Below are positions 17,571 through 26,458 of a DNA stretch of 64,000 nt, in pieces. The position numbers and the translations under genes were made by a program. Position 1 is the first letter of the stretch, and each line of letters opens with the position of its first letter. The notes under the pieces are model-generated. The model was not told the origin of the DNA and searched no databases. It worked only from the letters and a program-made list of their open reading frames with translations. The DNA comes from Chitinophaga qingshengii (GTDB lineage: Bacteria > Bacteroidota > Bacteroidia > Chitinophagales > Chitinophagaceae): contig NZ_JACVFC010000001.1 of assembly GCF_014529935.1 (NCBI RefSeq), forward strand, positions 1,612,001 to 1,676,000. Reading direction: 5' to 3'.

Positions 17571-18734
17571 TTACAGCACCAGCAACGGCGTTATAACCCC
17601 AACAGAAACCCTGTACGTATCGTCGTTCACCAATCCAAATTTCGTTTGTGCATAACCGGTATACCGGTATATTCTGCCTACCATATTCAGAAACACCTTC
17701 AGATCATATTTATCAAATGGATACACTTCAATGGCTGGTATATATCCCCAGGCGGTGCGGAGTTTTTTGTTCTTATTGGGATCGGGGTTACCATCCCAAT
17801 AGGCAAAGTCTACGAAGCCGGTGCCGGTCAGGTGTACAATCTTGCTCAGGCGTACATCGGCCCGGAGCCAGTGGCTCATATAGGTAACACCTTGTGCCGC
17901 TTTCATGCCCGGTATCCAGTTGGAGACAAGGAATTTGCGGTCCAGGTTTTCCAGGCTGAGTTTGAAGTCGTAGTCCAGTTTAAAATTGCGTAGTATCAGG
18001 GAGTTACCAAACGCAAAATAGTTCATGTATTGATGGGTGGCTTCCTTAAATATACTGTAGGACCAGATGGTGGTTACCTTACCGTCGAACAGCCTGCCGC
18101 GCCAGTTGATAACGGCAGCAAAAGGGAACTTGCTTTCGTTGATACCGGGGATGGAATCGTACAGTTCCTTGAACGTTTTCGTACGGCTATTAAGCAGCTG
18201 GAAGGTGAACTCATGGTTATGATTGGGCAGGTATCCCACACCGGCGCCGGAAAGGAAGTTATCCGAGTTTTCGATGATATCAGAATATTCATAGATCTGG
18301 ATGGGGTTATCGTCAAATTCTACCCCGCCCCAGTCCGCACAGAGTTTACCGGCATATATCTTCCAGTGTTCACTGGGATCAAACCGCAGGTAGGCCAGGT
18401 CGGTAGAGCGACTGAGATTATCTACCGACTGGGTTTCCGGGTTGCGGGTATAGCGGTCGCGGAAGCGGAAATAGAGTTTATCGAGCACTTTCCCTTTGAT
18501 TTCCAGGCGAAATTGTTCATTCACAAAGCGGGAGCCGGTGTAAGTGCCTTTATCAAATTCATTGCGGAAAGCATAACGCATATTGGCGATGATGTCCACA
18601 TTGTTTAACAGGGGCGCCTTACTGATAGGAATGAGTGGTTTATAGAGCGTATCTTTCTTCGATTCCTGGTGCTGTGCTGTTGCAGCAAGCGGAAACAACA
18701 TCATGCAGGCTACCAGCCAATTGCGGATATGCAT
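17571..18734 (-). CDS. Outer-membrane porin, probable partner of the C4-dicarboxylate transporter
   Basis: 387 residues with signal peptide MHIRNWLVACMMLFPLAATAQ. The body is a predicted beta-barrel of the phosphate-selective-porin-like type: alternating strands such as FRLEIKGKVLDKLYFRFRDR, DLAYLRFDPSEHWKIYAGK and YTGYAQTKFGLVNDD. The last strand is DDTYRVSVGVITPLLVL. It sits 39 bp downstream of the Dcu transporter gene on the same strand. The porin-Dcu-aspartase grouping suggests it admits aspartate or other dicarboxylates; this is inference from context. Confidence 0.85.
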   Translation of the reverse strand: MHIRNWLVACMMLFPLAATAQHQESKKDTLYKPLIPISKAPLLNNVDIIANMRYAFRNEFDKGTYTGSRFVNEQFRLEIKGKVLDKLYFRFRDRYTRNPETQSVDNLSRSTDLAYLRFDPSEHWKIYAGKLCADWGGVEFDDNPIQIYEYSDIIENSDNFLSGAGVGYLPNHNHEFTFQLLNSRTKTFKELYDSIPGINESKFPFAAVINWRGRLFDGKVTTIWSYSIFKEATHQYMNYFAFGNSLILRNFKLDYDFKLSLENLDRKFLVSNWIPGMKAAQGVTYMSHWLRADVRLSKIVHLTGTGFVDFAYWDGNPDPNKNKKLRTAWGYIPAIEVYPFDKYDLKVFLNMVGRIYRYTGYAQTKFGLVNDDTYRVSVGVITPLLVL

Positions 18735-18773
18735 AAAGGTTAAGTTTGGGAGTTAAAGAAAAAATATGGTCGT

Positions 18774-20114
18774 CTATAACAGGATGCCTGCCAGAAAGAA
18801 CCCGGCGGCAACGGATACGGCTACACTGACAATCCCGGGAATCATAAAGCTGTGGTTGACCAGGTACTTCCCGATATGGGTACTGCCGGTGCGGTCAAAG
18901 TTGATGGCCGCCAGCAGGGTAGGATAACCTGGCAGAACAAAATCCCCGTTTACAGCCGGAAACATGGCTACCATATGGGCCGGCAGAATGCCCAGGGACA
19001 AGCCCAGCGGCATCAGTGCCTTGGTAGTGGCAGCCTGGCTGAAAAGCAAAATACTCAGTATGAACAAGGCAATAGCAAATGTCCAGGGTGCTGCCCGGAC
19101 CATATTGCCCAAGGTACTCTCAATAACGCCGGTATTGGTTTGCATGAAAGTGGCGCTCATCCACACTACCCCGAAGATAGATACCACCGCCTGCGCACCG
19201 GAGTTAAACAAACTCGCTTTGGCTACCGCTGCAGCCGTAGTACGGCAAAACAACATGATAGCAGCTGCTGCGGCCAGCATCACCAGTTCTATCACCGCCG
19301 CCATTTTAATATGCCCGGTCGCATCCACTGCCATATTACTTTTCCCTTCGCCAAAAGAAGGCAGCATGTTCGGGAAAGCGCCTACCAGCACAATCAGCAA
19401 TACCGCCAGACCGAAAATCAGCACCGATACTTTAGCTCCCGGTAACAACGGCGCCTTCGCTTCCTGTACATCCGTTTCTATACTGGCGGCAAATTCCGGG
19501 TCTTTCATCTTTTCCAGGAATACCGGGTCTTTGTCCAGCTCCCTGCCTTTCTTCCAGCATACCACTACCCCTGCCAGCGTACCAATGATGGTAGCCGGAA
19601 TACATATCCGCAGGATGTCCAGCAACTCCACTTTTCCACTCAGGATAGTGAGTAATGCCGCCGTAGCGGCGGAAATAGGACTGGCCGTAATAGCCAGGTG
19701 CGCAGCGATCACGGAAATACTCAATGCCCGCTCCGGTCTTATTTTTTTCTTGGTAGATACTTCCGCAATAATCGGCAGCAACGAATAAGTGATATGCGCC
19801 GTACCCGCAAACAAGGTGAAAAAATACGTCACCAGTGGCCCCAGTAAAACAATCAGGGAAGGTTTACTCCGCAATATTTTTTCGGCCAACCGCACCAGGT
19901 AATCCATACCGCCTGCCGCCTGCAAGGTGGCAGCGGTAGTCACCACCGCCAGGATAATCAGCATCACATCTATCGGCGGATCGGCCGGCCGCATACGGAA
20001 CAGGAAAATATACACTGCCAGCGCTACCATGCCCATTACGCCCAGGCCAATACCTTTCATACGGGCTCCCACCAGGATAGCGGCGAGTAATATTGCGAAC
20101 TCTAACCAGATCAT
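18774..20114 (-). CDS. Anaerobic C4-dicarboxylate transporter, DcuA/DcuB family
   Basis: 446 residues from the ATG at 20114; a TTG three codons upstream is less likely. It is a polytopic inner-membrane protein with about ten hydrophobic segments. Typical Dcu stretches are RPADPPIDVMLIILAVV, LFAGTAHITYSLLPIIAE and ALSISVIAAHLAITASPISAATAAL, with a cytoplasmic loop near 200-230. Dcu carriers exchange fumarate, malate or aspartate for succinate. With aspartase upstream and a porin downstream, it probably imports aspartate and exports fumarate or succinate. Whether it is DcuA or DcuB cannot be decided by eye. Confidence 0.93.
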   Translation of the reverse strand: MIWLEFAILLAAILVGARMKGIGLGVMGMVALAVYIFLFRMRPADPPIDVMLIILAVVTTAATLQAAGGMDYLVRLAEKILRSKPSLIVLLGPLVTYFFTLFAGTAHITYSLLPIIAEVSTKKKIRPERALSISVIAAHLAITASPISAATAALLTILSGKVELLDILRICIPATIIGTLAGVVVCWKKGRELDKDPVFLEKMKDPEFAASIETDVQEAKAPLLPGAKVSVLIFGLAVLLIVLVGAFPNMLPSFGEGKSNMAVDATGHIKMAAVIELVMLAAAAAIMLFCRTTAAAVAKASLFNSGAQAVVSIFGVVWMSATFMQTNTGVIESTLGNMVRAAPWTFAIALFILSILLFSQAATTKALMPLGLSLGILPAHMVAMFPAVNGDFVLPGYPTLLAAINFDRTGSTHIGKYLVNHSFMIPGIVSVAVSVAAGFFLAGILL

Positions 20115-20250
20115 ATAAAACAAGATGTGCTGCTGAAGATAATCAATATCGATATAATATTATAACATATAACTGTACCCTATTTCACAAAAGGAGAACA
20201 GGGTTCATAGCACTCACTTCCATACGCTCCGGGGGGCGTTATCATTGAAT

Positions 20251-20298
20251 ATTTGGTTATCTGGTTATCTGGTTATTTGGTTATTTACCTATTTACCT
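20251..20298. repeat. Six tandem octamers, ATTTGGTT class, one arm only
   Basis: Six 8-bp units run without interruption from 20251 to 20298, the last two diverged to ATTTACCT. It may be a half-element or the remnant of a full inverted repeat. Confidence 0.75.
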
Positions 20299-20375
20299 AT
20301 TGATGACTATCTGGCTATTGGTGATATTTAAACTATTGGAGTCTTAGCCTTCTGGTTATTTCGTTTATCTATCTA

Positions 20376-20409
20376 TATGTTGAACGGCCAATACCAGCCG
20401 TTCAACATA
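20376..20409. repeat. 13-bp hairpin between aspA and dcu
   Basis: Stem 20376-20388 / 20397-20409, perfect over 13 bp with an 8-nt loop. No T-tract follows on either strand, so it is not a classical intrinsic terminator. It could stop or stabilise the 3' end of aspA mRNA. Confidence 0.6.
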
Positions 20410-20550
20410 CTTAAAACATCTTCCTTTATTATTATTCGCGTATGTCATCAAAAAATCACAAACATCCGCAAAATAATATCCGCTACCATCTCCCCACTAC
20501 GCTTCGCAAATCAGCGAAATCATCAGCCCAGGGAATCATGGCCATCACAG

Positions 20551-21957
20551 TTACCGGTTGATGAACTGCGGCCTGATCATATTATCAAACGTATAAATCT
20601 CATCCCATTTATCCTGCGTGATCAGCTTCTTTTCCTTCACCACAATATCATGTACGGACTTACCGGTTTCCAATGCCTCACGGGCAATAGCGGCAGACTT
20701 CTCATATCCCAGGATGGGATTCAGCTGCGTTACAATACCGATGCTGTTCATCACCATCTGTTTGGTATGTTCCGCATTGGCGGTAATACCCAGGACACAT
20801 TTCTCCCGCAATGTGCGACAGGCATTGCCCATATAGGTAATAGCGGTAAACAACGCGAAAGATATCACCGGCTCCATCACATTCAGTTGCAACTGACCAG
20901 ACTCGGCGGCCATTGTTACGGTGAGGTCGGCGCCAATCACATAATAAGCGGTCTGGTTCACCACTTCGGGAATCACCGGATTTACTTTACCAGGCATAAT
21001 GGAAGATCCCGGTTGCATCGGCGGCAGGTTAATTTCGTTGAGACCTGCACGTGGGCCTGAAGATAACAACCGCAGATCATTACAGATCTTGGAAACCTTC
21101 ACGGCTGTACGTTTCAGCACACCGGACAACTGCACATAAGCACCGGTATCATTGGTGGCTTCAATCAGGTTCTCTGCCAGCTTCAGGTCCAGACCGGTAA
21201 CTTCACACAGGTACTGGGTCACCAGCTCCGCATATCCTTCAGGTGCATTCACACGGGTACCGATAGCGGTGGCGCCCATATTGATTTCGGCAATCAGGCG
21301 TTTGCTGCTGTCTACCCTGGAGAGCTCTTCTTTCAGGTTGATGGCAAAAGCATGGAATTCATCACCCAGGCTCATCGGTACGGCATCCTGCAATTGGGTG
21401 CGGCCCATCTTCAGCACGTCATGGAATTCTTTTCCTTTTATATCAAAAGCATCCGCCAGTTTACCCAGCTCTTCTTTATAAACAGTGAGTTTTAAAATCA
21501 GGGCTATACGAAATGCAGTAGGATAAGCGTCGTTGGTGGACTGAGAGCAGTTCACATGGTTATTAGGGTGACAAAATTCGTACTCCCCTTTCTGTTTGCC
21601 CATCATCTCCAATGCCACATTAGCAATCACCTCATTGGCATTCATATTCACGGAAGTACCGGCACCACCTTGTATCAGATCACTCAGGAACTGATTGTCA
21701 AACTCCCCGCTGATGACGCGGTCACTGGCTTTGATAATGTATTCGGCTATATTTTTGTCCAGCACACCAAGATCGCGGTTAGCCATGGCCGCCGCCTTTT
21801 TCACATAACCCAGGCTCTTTACAAACAGGGGTTCCACTTTCAACGGAATACCCGTAATATGAAAGTTCTCCAGTGCGCGCAGGGTCTGAATACCATAATA
21901 CACATCCTGCGGTATTTCTTTCTCCCCCAGGAAATCGTGTTCTATTCTCTTGGACAT
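20551..21957 (-). CDS. aspA: Aspartate ammonia-lyase (aspartase)
   Basis: 468 residues, the standard length. It reversibly deaminates L-aspartate to fumarate and ammonia as a cytoplasmic homotetramer. Three conserved regions of the aspartase/fumarase superfamily are visible: GGAGTSVNMNANEV (97-110), SQSTNDAYPTA (138-148) and the signature loop GSSIMPGKVNP (317-327), which carries the catalytic serine (S318 or S319). The N-terminus MSKRIEHDFLGEKEIP favours aspartase over fumarase C. Downstream on the same strand lie a Dcu carrier and a porin, consistent with aspartate catabolism feeding fumarate. Confidence 0.94.
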   Translation of the reverse strand: MSKRIEHDFLGEKEIPQDVYYGIQTLRALENFHITGIPLKVEPLFVKSLGYVKKAAAMANRDLGVLDKNIAEYIIKASDRVISGEFDNQFLSDLIQGGAGTSVNMNANEVIANVALEMMGKQKGEYEFCHPNNHVNCSQSTNDAYPTAFRIALILKLTVYKEELGKLADAFDIKGKEFHDVLKMGRTQLQDAVPMSLGDEFHAFAINLKEELSRVDSSKRLIAEINMGATAIGTRVNAPEGYAELVTQYLCEVTGLDLKLAENLIEATNDTGAYVQLSGVLKRTAVKVSKICNDLRLLSSGPRAGLNEINLPPMQPGSSIMPGKVNPVIPEVVNQTAYYVIGADLTVTMAAESGQLQLNVMEPVISFALFTAITYMGNACRTLREKCVLGITANAEHTKQMVMNSIGIVTQLNPILGYEKSAAIAREALETGKSVHDIVVKEKKLITQDKWDEIYTFDNMIRPQFINR

Positions 21958-22092
21958 AAAATTTAATTTAGGGCGGGAAGTTAAACGCTTTTAAAACAAC
22001 ATAATACTCATAATTGTTGTAGTTTCATCTAAAGATTTTTCTTTACACTGTTGTTCTATTCGTAAATCATAATTGGCAATTCGTAAATTCTC

Positions 22093-23196
22093 ATGATGTT
22101 CCGCATTTCACTGGTTTCTTTTCTATTTTTATTTTTCACGGAAAATGTCCTCTTTGCCCAACACCTGAGTCCACATTTTAATCCCCGCGAATACCATGAA
22201 ATGCTGGCACTTAGCTCCCTTCAACGGGATACCACCCTTGAACAAAGCAATGCCAACGCTCCCCGCGATTACCGCCTGGTATACCGTTCCCCGGAAACAG
22301 GCCTGAAAAACCGCTGGGACCTGTGGGTGAACCGTTCCCGGGGAATCGCGATGATCTCTATCAGGGGTACTAACGGTACCGCCACCTCGTGGATGGAAAA
22401 TTTCTACGCCGGTATGATCAGCGCCAAAGGTACCCTGCAACTCAATGACAGTACCACCTTTACGTATAAACTGGCGGAAGACGACAAGGCGTTTGTACAT
22501 GCCGGTTGGCTGCTGGGACTGGCAGCCATGGCTCCCGATATTGTGCAACAAATCAAACGGTACTACCAGGAAGGCATACACGACTTTGTCGTTTTCGGCC
22601 ACAGCCAGGGCGGCGCTATCGCATTTCTGCTCCGTTCCTACCTGCAATACCTCGACGGCATGCCCAAAGACATCACGTTTAAAACCTATTGCAGTGCAGC
22701 GCCTAAACCAGGTAATCTCTTCTATGCCTACGACTATGATTACATTACCCGCGATGGCTGGGGACTACGGGTAGTGAATGGCGCCGACTGGGTACCGGAA
22801 GTGCCCTTTTCTATTCAAACACCCACCGATTTTAATACCACCAACCCTTTCACCAATATTAAAAAGGCTTTCCGGAAACAGAAACTTCCGGCCCGGGTGG
22901 CACTTTCCTATATGTACGGACGGCTTAACAGGCCAACCAGAAAGGCCAGCCGCCGTTTCCAGCGGGTATTGGGTAAAATGGTACATAGCCGCGTAAAAAA
23001 AGTACTGCCGGAGTATAACCGGCCTGTATTTGTCAACAGTCACAATTATACCCCGGCAGGTACGCCGGTAATCCTATATCCCATCAAAGGATACGAGGAA
23101 AAATTCCATTTCGATGGTAAAAATATTTTCATCAACCACTCTATCAATGCCTATCGATGGTTGCTTGAACATATTTATCCGGAGAGCAAACCTTAA
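22093..23196 (+). CDS. Secreted class 3 lipase-like alpha/beta hydrolase
   Basis: 367 residues. A signal peptide (MMFRISLVSFLFLFFTENVLFAQ) points to export. The nucleophile elbow is FGHSQGGA with S171. Upstream, AMISIRGTNG (about 86-95) matches the beta strand and RGT motif of the lipase class 3 family (PF01764), and FKTYCSAAPKPGN (about 195-207) is the typical following strand. Catalytic Asp/His candidates are D251 or neighbouring residues in NGADWVPEVP and H310 or H344 near the C-terminus; I cannot choose. It would hydrolyse lipids or other esters outside the inner membrane. Its stop overlaps the stop of the converging gene by 4 bp. Confidence 0.85.
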   Translation: MMFRISLVSFLFLFFTENVLFAQHLSPHFNPREYHEMLALSSLQRDTTLEQSNANAPRDYRLVYRSPETGLKNRWDLWVNRSRGIAMISIRGTNGTATSWMENFYAGMISAKGTLQLNDSTTFTYKLAEDDKAFVHAGWLLGLAAMAPDIVQQIKRYYQEGIHDFVVFGHSQGGAIAFLLRSYLQYLDGMPKDITFKTYCSAAPKPGNLFYAYDYDYITRDGWGLRVVNGADWVPEVPFSIQTPTDFNTTNPFTNIKKAFRKQKLPARVALSYMYGRLNRPTRKASRRFQRVLGKMVHSRVKKVLPEYNRPVFVNSHNYTPAGTPVILYPIKGYEEKFHFDGKNIFINHSINAYRWLLEHIYPESKP

Positions 23197-23735
23197 TCGT
23201 TGCCCGATTTTTCCCCGGTAAACCAGTGTTCCTTATCCCTGAACAATACGTTAAACGTAGTGAGAGAACCGTAAATACGGGTGATATATTGTTGCATATT
23301 GACTTTCTCCTCATCGGTCAGCACCTTATGGCTGTTGATATTTTGTTCCAGTACACGCAGCCGGTCGCGCAACATTACTATTTTGTGAAAGAAAGTATCA
23401 ATGGGCAGCTCCTTGGGTTTCAGTGCGGCATCGCCCGGTTGCAGGATGAGTGTACCGTTCCTCCAGCGGTCACCCAGCGGCACCACCTCTGTAACGCCAC
23501 CCCATAAACGAAGAATTTTCAATAAGGATGTTTCCAGGTCGGAAGCCGTTTCCACTTCAGGCGTCTGGTTTTCTGCCACCAACACTTCAAACAGCGGATC
23601 TGTCTTGTCAACCATTTTGATACCATGGTCCATAAACGTAACGCGGTATTGCGCATACTTAACGCCTACAATCACGCCCGGACCAAAATGCGCGTGTTGT
23701 ACCCTTGATCCCACGCCCAGTGTCAGTTCTTCCAT
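23193..23735 (-). CDS. Uncharacterised protein with N-terminal tudor/SH3-like segment
   Basis: 180 residues, no signal peptide. Residues about 5-50 (GVGSRVQHAHFGPGVIVGV, then YRVTFMDHGIKMV) resemble the small beta-barrel found at the C-terminus of PcrA/UvrD-like helicases and in CarD-like proteins. The rest is mostly helical (VMLRDRLRVLEQNINSHKVL). A nucleic-acid or RNA-polymerase contact is a guess from that similarity. The gene lies downstream of a MocR gene on the same strand, separated by an octamer inverted repeat, and converges with the lipase. Confidence 0.75.
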   Translation of the reverse strand: MEELTLGVGSRVQHAHFGPGVIVGVKYAQYRVTFMDHGIKMVDKTDPLFEVLVAENQTPEVETASDLETSLLKILRLWGGVTEVVPLGDRWRNGTLILQPGDAALKPKELPIDTFFHKIVMLRDRLRVLEQNINSHKVLTDEEKVNMQQYITRIYGSLTTFNVLFRDKEHWFTGEKSGND

Positions 23736-23799
23736 GTGCTGATAATTTAGATATCAAACTTACTACTTTCGGATAAAGGAACCAATAGTACCCCTGGTT

Positions 23800-23951
23800 T
23801 CTCGCAAAGCGCGCAAAGGAGCAAAGATCATTGGAGCGATTATTAAGAAAGCAAAGGAGCGAAGATCAACTGTTGGTCCTCGCTCCTTTGCTTTCTTAAT
23901 AAACTTAACAAAAATCTTTGCGCTCTTTGCTCCTTTGCGCGCTTTGCGAGA
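23800..23951. repeat. Nested octamer inverted repeat, CTTTGC class (copy 2)
   Basis: Outer arms 23800-23827 and 23924-23951 are a perfect 28-bp inverted repeat of CTTTGC words. The inner arms 23842-23870 and 23872-23900 pair over 29 nt with two mismatches and contain the same core as copy 1 (GGAGCGAAGATCA). The element begins 2 bp after the MocR stop codon on the minus strand and fills most of the gap to the next gene. Confidence 0.9.
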
Positions 23952-23952
23952 A

Positions 23953-25419
23953 CTACGCGAGCACCTTTTCCAGGATACCCACCGCTTTCGCCAGTTCCCG
24001 GTTATTCAACGAAGCAAATCCAAAACGAATGGCATTAACCCCTTTGGTACCATGACTATACTGCGAACCGTTGCTCATACTTAACCCCATAGCCGCAGCG
24101 CTGACAGCGACCTGTTTCAGCGGGTACTTTTTCCGGAAACTGACCCAGGTGGCCATGCCACCGGCAGGCTCGGTGAACTGTACCCTGTTATGCAGCCGGG
24201 CCTGTAATAACTGCGTGAGCTGGTCCCGCCGTTCATGATATAGCTTATGCGATTTCTTCAGATGCCGGTCTATCGTGCCATCCGCCAATAATGCCGCCAG
24301 TGTTTCTTCCGAGAGGTTATCCCCTTGCAGGTCCATCAGTTTGCGCAGCCGCGACACCTGTTCCAGGAATGCAGCCGGCGCTACGATGAAACCGCTGCGG
24401 ATAGACAGTCCCAGTAGTTTTGTAAATGAGCCGATATAGATCACGTTACCGCCATGGTCGCCACTTGCCAACGGTAATATGGGCGCTGAACTGTAATGAT
24501 AATCGTAGTCGTAATCATCTTCCAGCACTGCCAGGCGATGCGTACGGATGATGTCCAGTAACCGCATCCTGCGCTCCGCGCTGAGTGTAACGGTGGTAGG
24601 GTGATGATGATGTGGTATCACATACAGCATGCGTACTTTATGCGTACGGCAAAGCTGTCCTACCGCTTCTACATCAATACCGTCAGCATCTACCGGCACC
24701 CGCAGCAGACGGGCGCCCAGCTGCTCAAAACACAGGTCCGCGAAAAAATAATCGGGACTTCCTACAATGACGTAATCCCCTTTTTTTATCAGCATGGCGG
24801 CAGTGAGATAGATGGCCATCTGCGCACCGCGCGTGGTCATCACGTTATCGAGCGAGAGCGTCAGTCCTCTGGTACCGGTCAGATAACGCACCAGTTCCTG
24901 TCGCAGCCGCATACTACCCATAGCCGAACCATATGTAAGCAGCTGATGATAACGGGGCCGCCGGATAATAGCACGGCTCTCCTTCATCCACGCTTCCAGC
25001 GGCGCTTCCCGCATATCGGCAAAACCATCGTTGATAATCAGCAGGCCGGCTTTGGCCGAATCATGGCGGGCAATATTGACAAAAGGAACGCTGCCGAACG
25101 AAAACGTAGGTCCGTTACCGTAAGGTGACACCGGTGATTGAAAAGAGCGGGGTTTGATATCCGGTAAATTAGTGGCTACCATCACGCCTTTGCGGGGAAT
25201 GGCGGTAGCCCAGTCCTGGCTTACCAGCTCATCATAGGCTGCTACCACTGTTTTCCGGTGCAGACCTAACTGTAACGCCAGTACGCGACTACCGGGCAGT
25301 AACAATCCCGGCTTCAATACACCTTCTCTTATCAGGCCGGCAAAACGGTTGGCGATCTGCTGGTACACCGGTAGCCGGGCATCCCGGTCGATCGTGATCA
25401 ATGTTTTATATGGCAGCAT
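23953..25419 (-). CDS. MocR/PdxR-type regulator: GntR winged helix fused to an aminotransferase-like domain
   Basis: 488 residues. The N-terminal winged helix-turn-helix (about 15-80) has the GntR pattern: PVYQQIANRFAGLIREGVLKPG, then LPGSRVLALQLGLHRKTVVAAYDEL. A linker leads to a fold-type-I PLP domain with LEDDYDYDYHY and the Schiff-base lysine K334 in GSFTKLLGLSIRSG. Such proteins use PLP or a PLP-amino-acid adduct as effector. It is divergent from an AhpD-like gene. The 89 bp between the two starts contain repeated TCTGGACTA boxes, one overlapping its own start codon, which suggests autoregulation and control of the neighbour. Confidence 0.92.
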   Translation of the reverse strand: MLPYKTLITIDRDARLPVYQQIANRFAGLIREGVLKPGLLLPGSRVLALQLGLHRKTVVAAYDELVSQDWATAIPRKGVMVATNLPDIKPRSFQSPVSPYGNGPTFSFGSVPFVNIARHDSAKAGLLIINDGFADMREAPLEAWMKESRAIIRRPRYHQLLTYGSAMGSMRLRQELVRYLTGTRGLTLSLDNVMTTRGAQMAIYLTAAMLIKKGDYVIVGSPDYFFADLCFEQLGARLLRVPVDADGIDVEAVGQLCRTHKVRMLYVIPHHHHPTTVTLSAERRMRLLDIIRTHRLAVLEDDYDYDYHYSSAPILPLASGDHGGNVIYIGSFTKLLGLSIRSGFIVAPAAFLEQVSRLRKLMDLQGDNLSEETLAALLADGTIDRHLKKSHKLYHERRDQLTQLLQARLHNRVQFTEPAGGMATWVSFRKKYPLKQVAVSAAAMGLSMSNGSQYSHGTKGVNAIRFGFASLNNRELAKAVGILEKVLA

Positions 25420-25465
25420 CTGGACTACTAATCGATTTAAATCTGGACTATTGGAAGCGTCCAGA
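25419..25465. promoter_or_regulatory. Putative MocR operator: TCTGGACTA direct repeat plus inverted half-site
   Basis: TCTGGACTA occurs at 25419-25427 and 25442-25450, a direct repeat with 23-bp centre-to-centre spacing (about two helical turns). The inverted half-site GTCCAGA follows at 25459-25465. Direct repeats facing a divergent MocR gene are the known operator style of this family. The first copy overlaps the MocR start codon. Confidence 0.65.
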
Positions 25466-25508
25466 CAAAGCTAATTTTACAACACCAATTATGCAAAAAA
25501 CAATCGTC

Positions 25509-25970
25509 ATGAAAGAAAGATTTTTTATGCAGGAAGTGCAGCCGGAAGCATTCAAAACCATGGTAGCCATGGACAAGTACACTACTACCACCAATATCTC
25601 CCCGCTGCATCGTGAAATGATAAAAGTAAGGGCTTCCCAGCTGAATGGCTGTGCCTATTGCCTCGACAAACATGCGGCCGATGCCCGTAAACTGGGAGAA
25701 ACCGAACAACGCCTGTTGTTGCTCAGCGCCTGGCGGGAATCGCCACAATTCACCGAAGAAGAAAGAATTATCCTGGCGATGACAGAAGAAGTAACCTTTA
25801 TCAGTCAGCAGGGACTCACCGCCGGCACTTACAACAAAGCGCTGGCCTGTTTCGGATTGGAAACCACCGCCCAGCTGCTTATGCATATCATTTGTATCAA
25901 CGCCTGGAACCGTATTGGTATCGCTACCCACCGGATACCGGGCCAGCATCATCCAACACCTGTAGAATGA
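25509..25970 (+). CDS. AhpD-like carboxymuconolactone decarboxylase family protein
   Basis: 153 residues from the ATG at 25509, chosen because the conserved domain starts at MKERFFMQEVQPEAF. An ATG at 25491 adds six residues, and earlier in-frame starts would run through the operator. The peroxidase-type motif CAYCLDKH gives C48, C51 and H55 (Cys-x2-Cys-x3-His) in the context REMIKVRASQLNG. Proteins with this motif act as small thiol peroxidases or alkyl-hydroperoxide reductase partners. It is probably the main target of the divergent MocR regulator. Its stop overlaps the next start (ATGA), so it is co-translated with a GNAT protein. Confidence 0.9.
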   Translation: MKERFFMQEVQPEAFKTMVAMDKYTTTTNISPLHREMIKVRASQLNGCAYCLDKHAADARKLGETEQRLLLLSAWRESPQFTEEERIILAMTEEVTFISQQGLTAGTYNKALACFGLETTAQLLMHIICINAWNRIGIATHRIPGQHHPTPVE

Positions 25971-26398
25971 GAACGGTAAAAATAGCCACCACCGATGCCG
26001 AAATAATGGCATGCGCCGAAGTGATCCTTGTCCTCCGGCCACATATTGCACCAGAGAACCTGTTGCCTCAGATAAAGGAAATGCAGCAGGAAGGGTATCA
26101 TCTCCTGTATCTGACAACCGATGAAGATCCGGCCACTGTGGCCGCCATTGCCGGTTACCGCCACAAACACAACCTGCACAGCGGGCGTTTTATTTATATA
26201 GATGATCTGGCCACTCACCCGTCCTGCCGTGCGCAGGGATACGCCAGCCTGTTGTTGTATCATATCCGGGAGATAGCGCTGCTGGAAGGGCTTTCCATCG
26301 TTCAACTGGATTCGGGTCATGGCTTATGGCCTGCCCATCGTTTGTATCATGAACAGGGATTTTACATCTCTGCCCATCATTTCACACAAAAAGTATAA
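25967..26398 (+). CDS. GNAT family N-acetyltransferase
   Basis: 143 residues from the ATG at 25967, which overlaps the stop of the AhpD-like gene by 4 bp (ATGA); the frame extends further upstream but only inside that gene. The acetyl-CoA binding region is FIYIDDLATHPSCRAQGYASLLL, with the Q/RxxGxG/A motif partly kept as RAQGYA. The C-terminus has LDSGHGLWPAHRLYHEQGF, typical of the second half of the fold. Acceptor unknown. The overlap with an AhpD-like protein and shared MocR control suggest a joint role, perhaps in handling a reactive metabolite or amino acid; this is inference. Confidence 0.9.
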   Translation: MRTVKIATTDAEIMACAEVILVLRPHIAPENLLPQIKEMQQEGYHLLYLTTDEDPATVAAIAGYRHKHNLHSGRFIYIDDLATHPSCRAQGYASLLLYHIREIALLEGLSIVQLDSGHGLWPAHRLYHEQGFYISAHHFTQKV

Positions 26399-26401
26399 GC
26401 A

Positions 26402-26437
26402 TAAAAAAAGCAGCGAAGCACGGTAGCTTCGCTGCTT
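26402..26437 (-). terminator. Intrinsic terminator for the 401-residue protein gene
   Basis: Perfect 12-bp stem AAGCAGCGAAGC / GCTTCGCTGCTT (26408-26419 and 26426-26437) with a 6-nt loop. On the minus strand it is followed by seven T's. On the plus strand it ends in A's, so it is weak there. Confidence 0.85.
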
Positions 26438-26458
26438 AAAAACATCACAACAAAAAAA

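Larger units (their letters stand above)
20115..20550. other. Gap between aspA and the Dcu gene: octamer direct repeats and a hairpin
   Basis: 436 bp without coding signal. From 20251 six consecutive octamers follow one another (ATTTGGTT, ATCTGGTT, ATCTGGTT, ATTTGGTT, ATTTACCT, ATTTACCT). This is the ATTTGGTT class seen elsewhere as inverted arms, but here no complementary right arm was found. A separate 13-bp perfect hairpin (TATGTTGAACGGC / GCCGTTCAACATA) lies at 20376-20409. The rest is AT-rich with short direct repeats. Confidence 0.7.

Noticed and set aside
20251-20298. Tandem short repeats that could suggest a CRISPR array
   Set aside because: Units are 8 bp without spacers and no cas genes are near. 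They belong to the octamer family.
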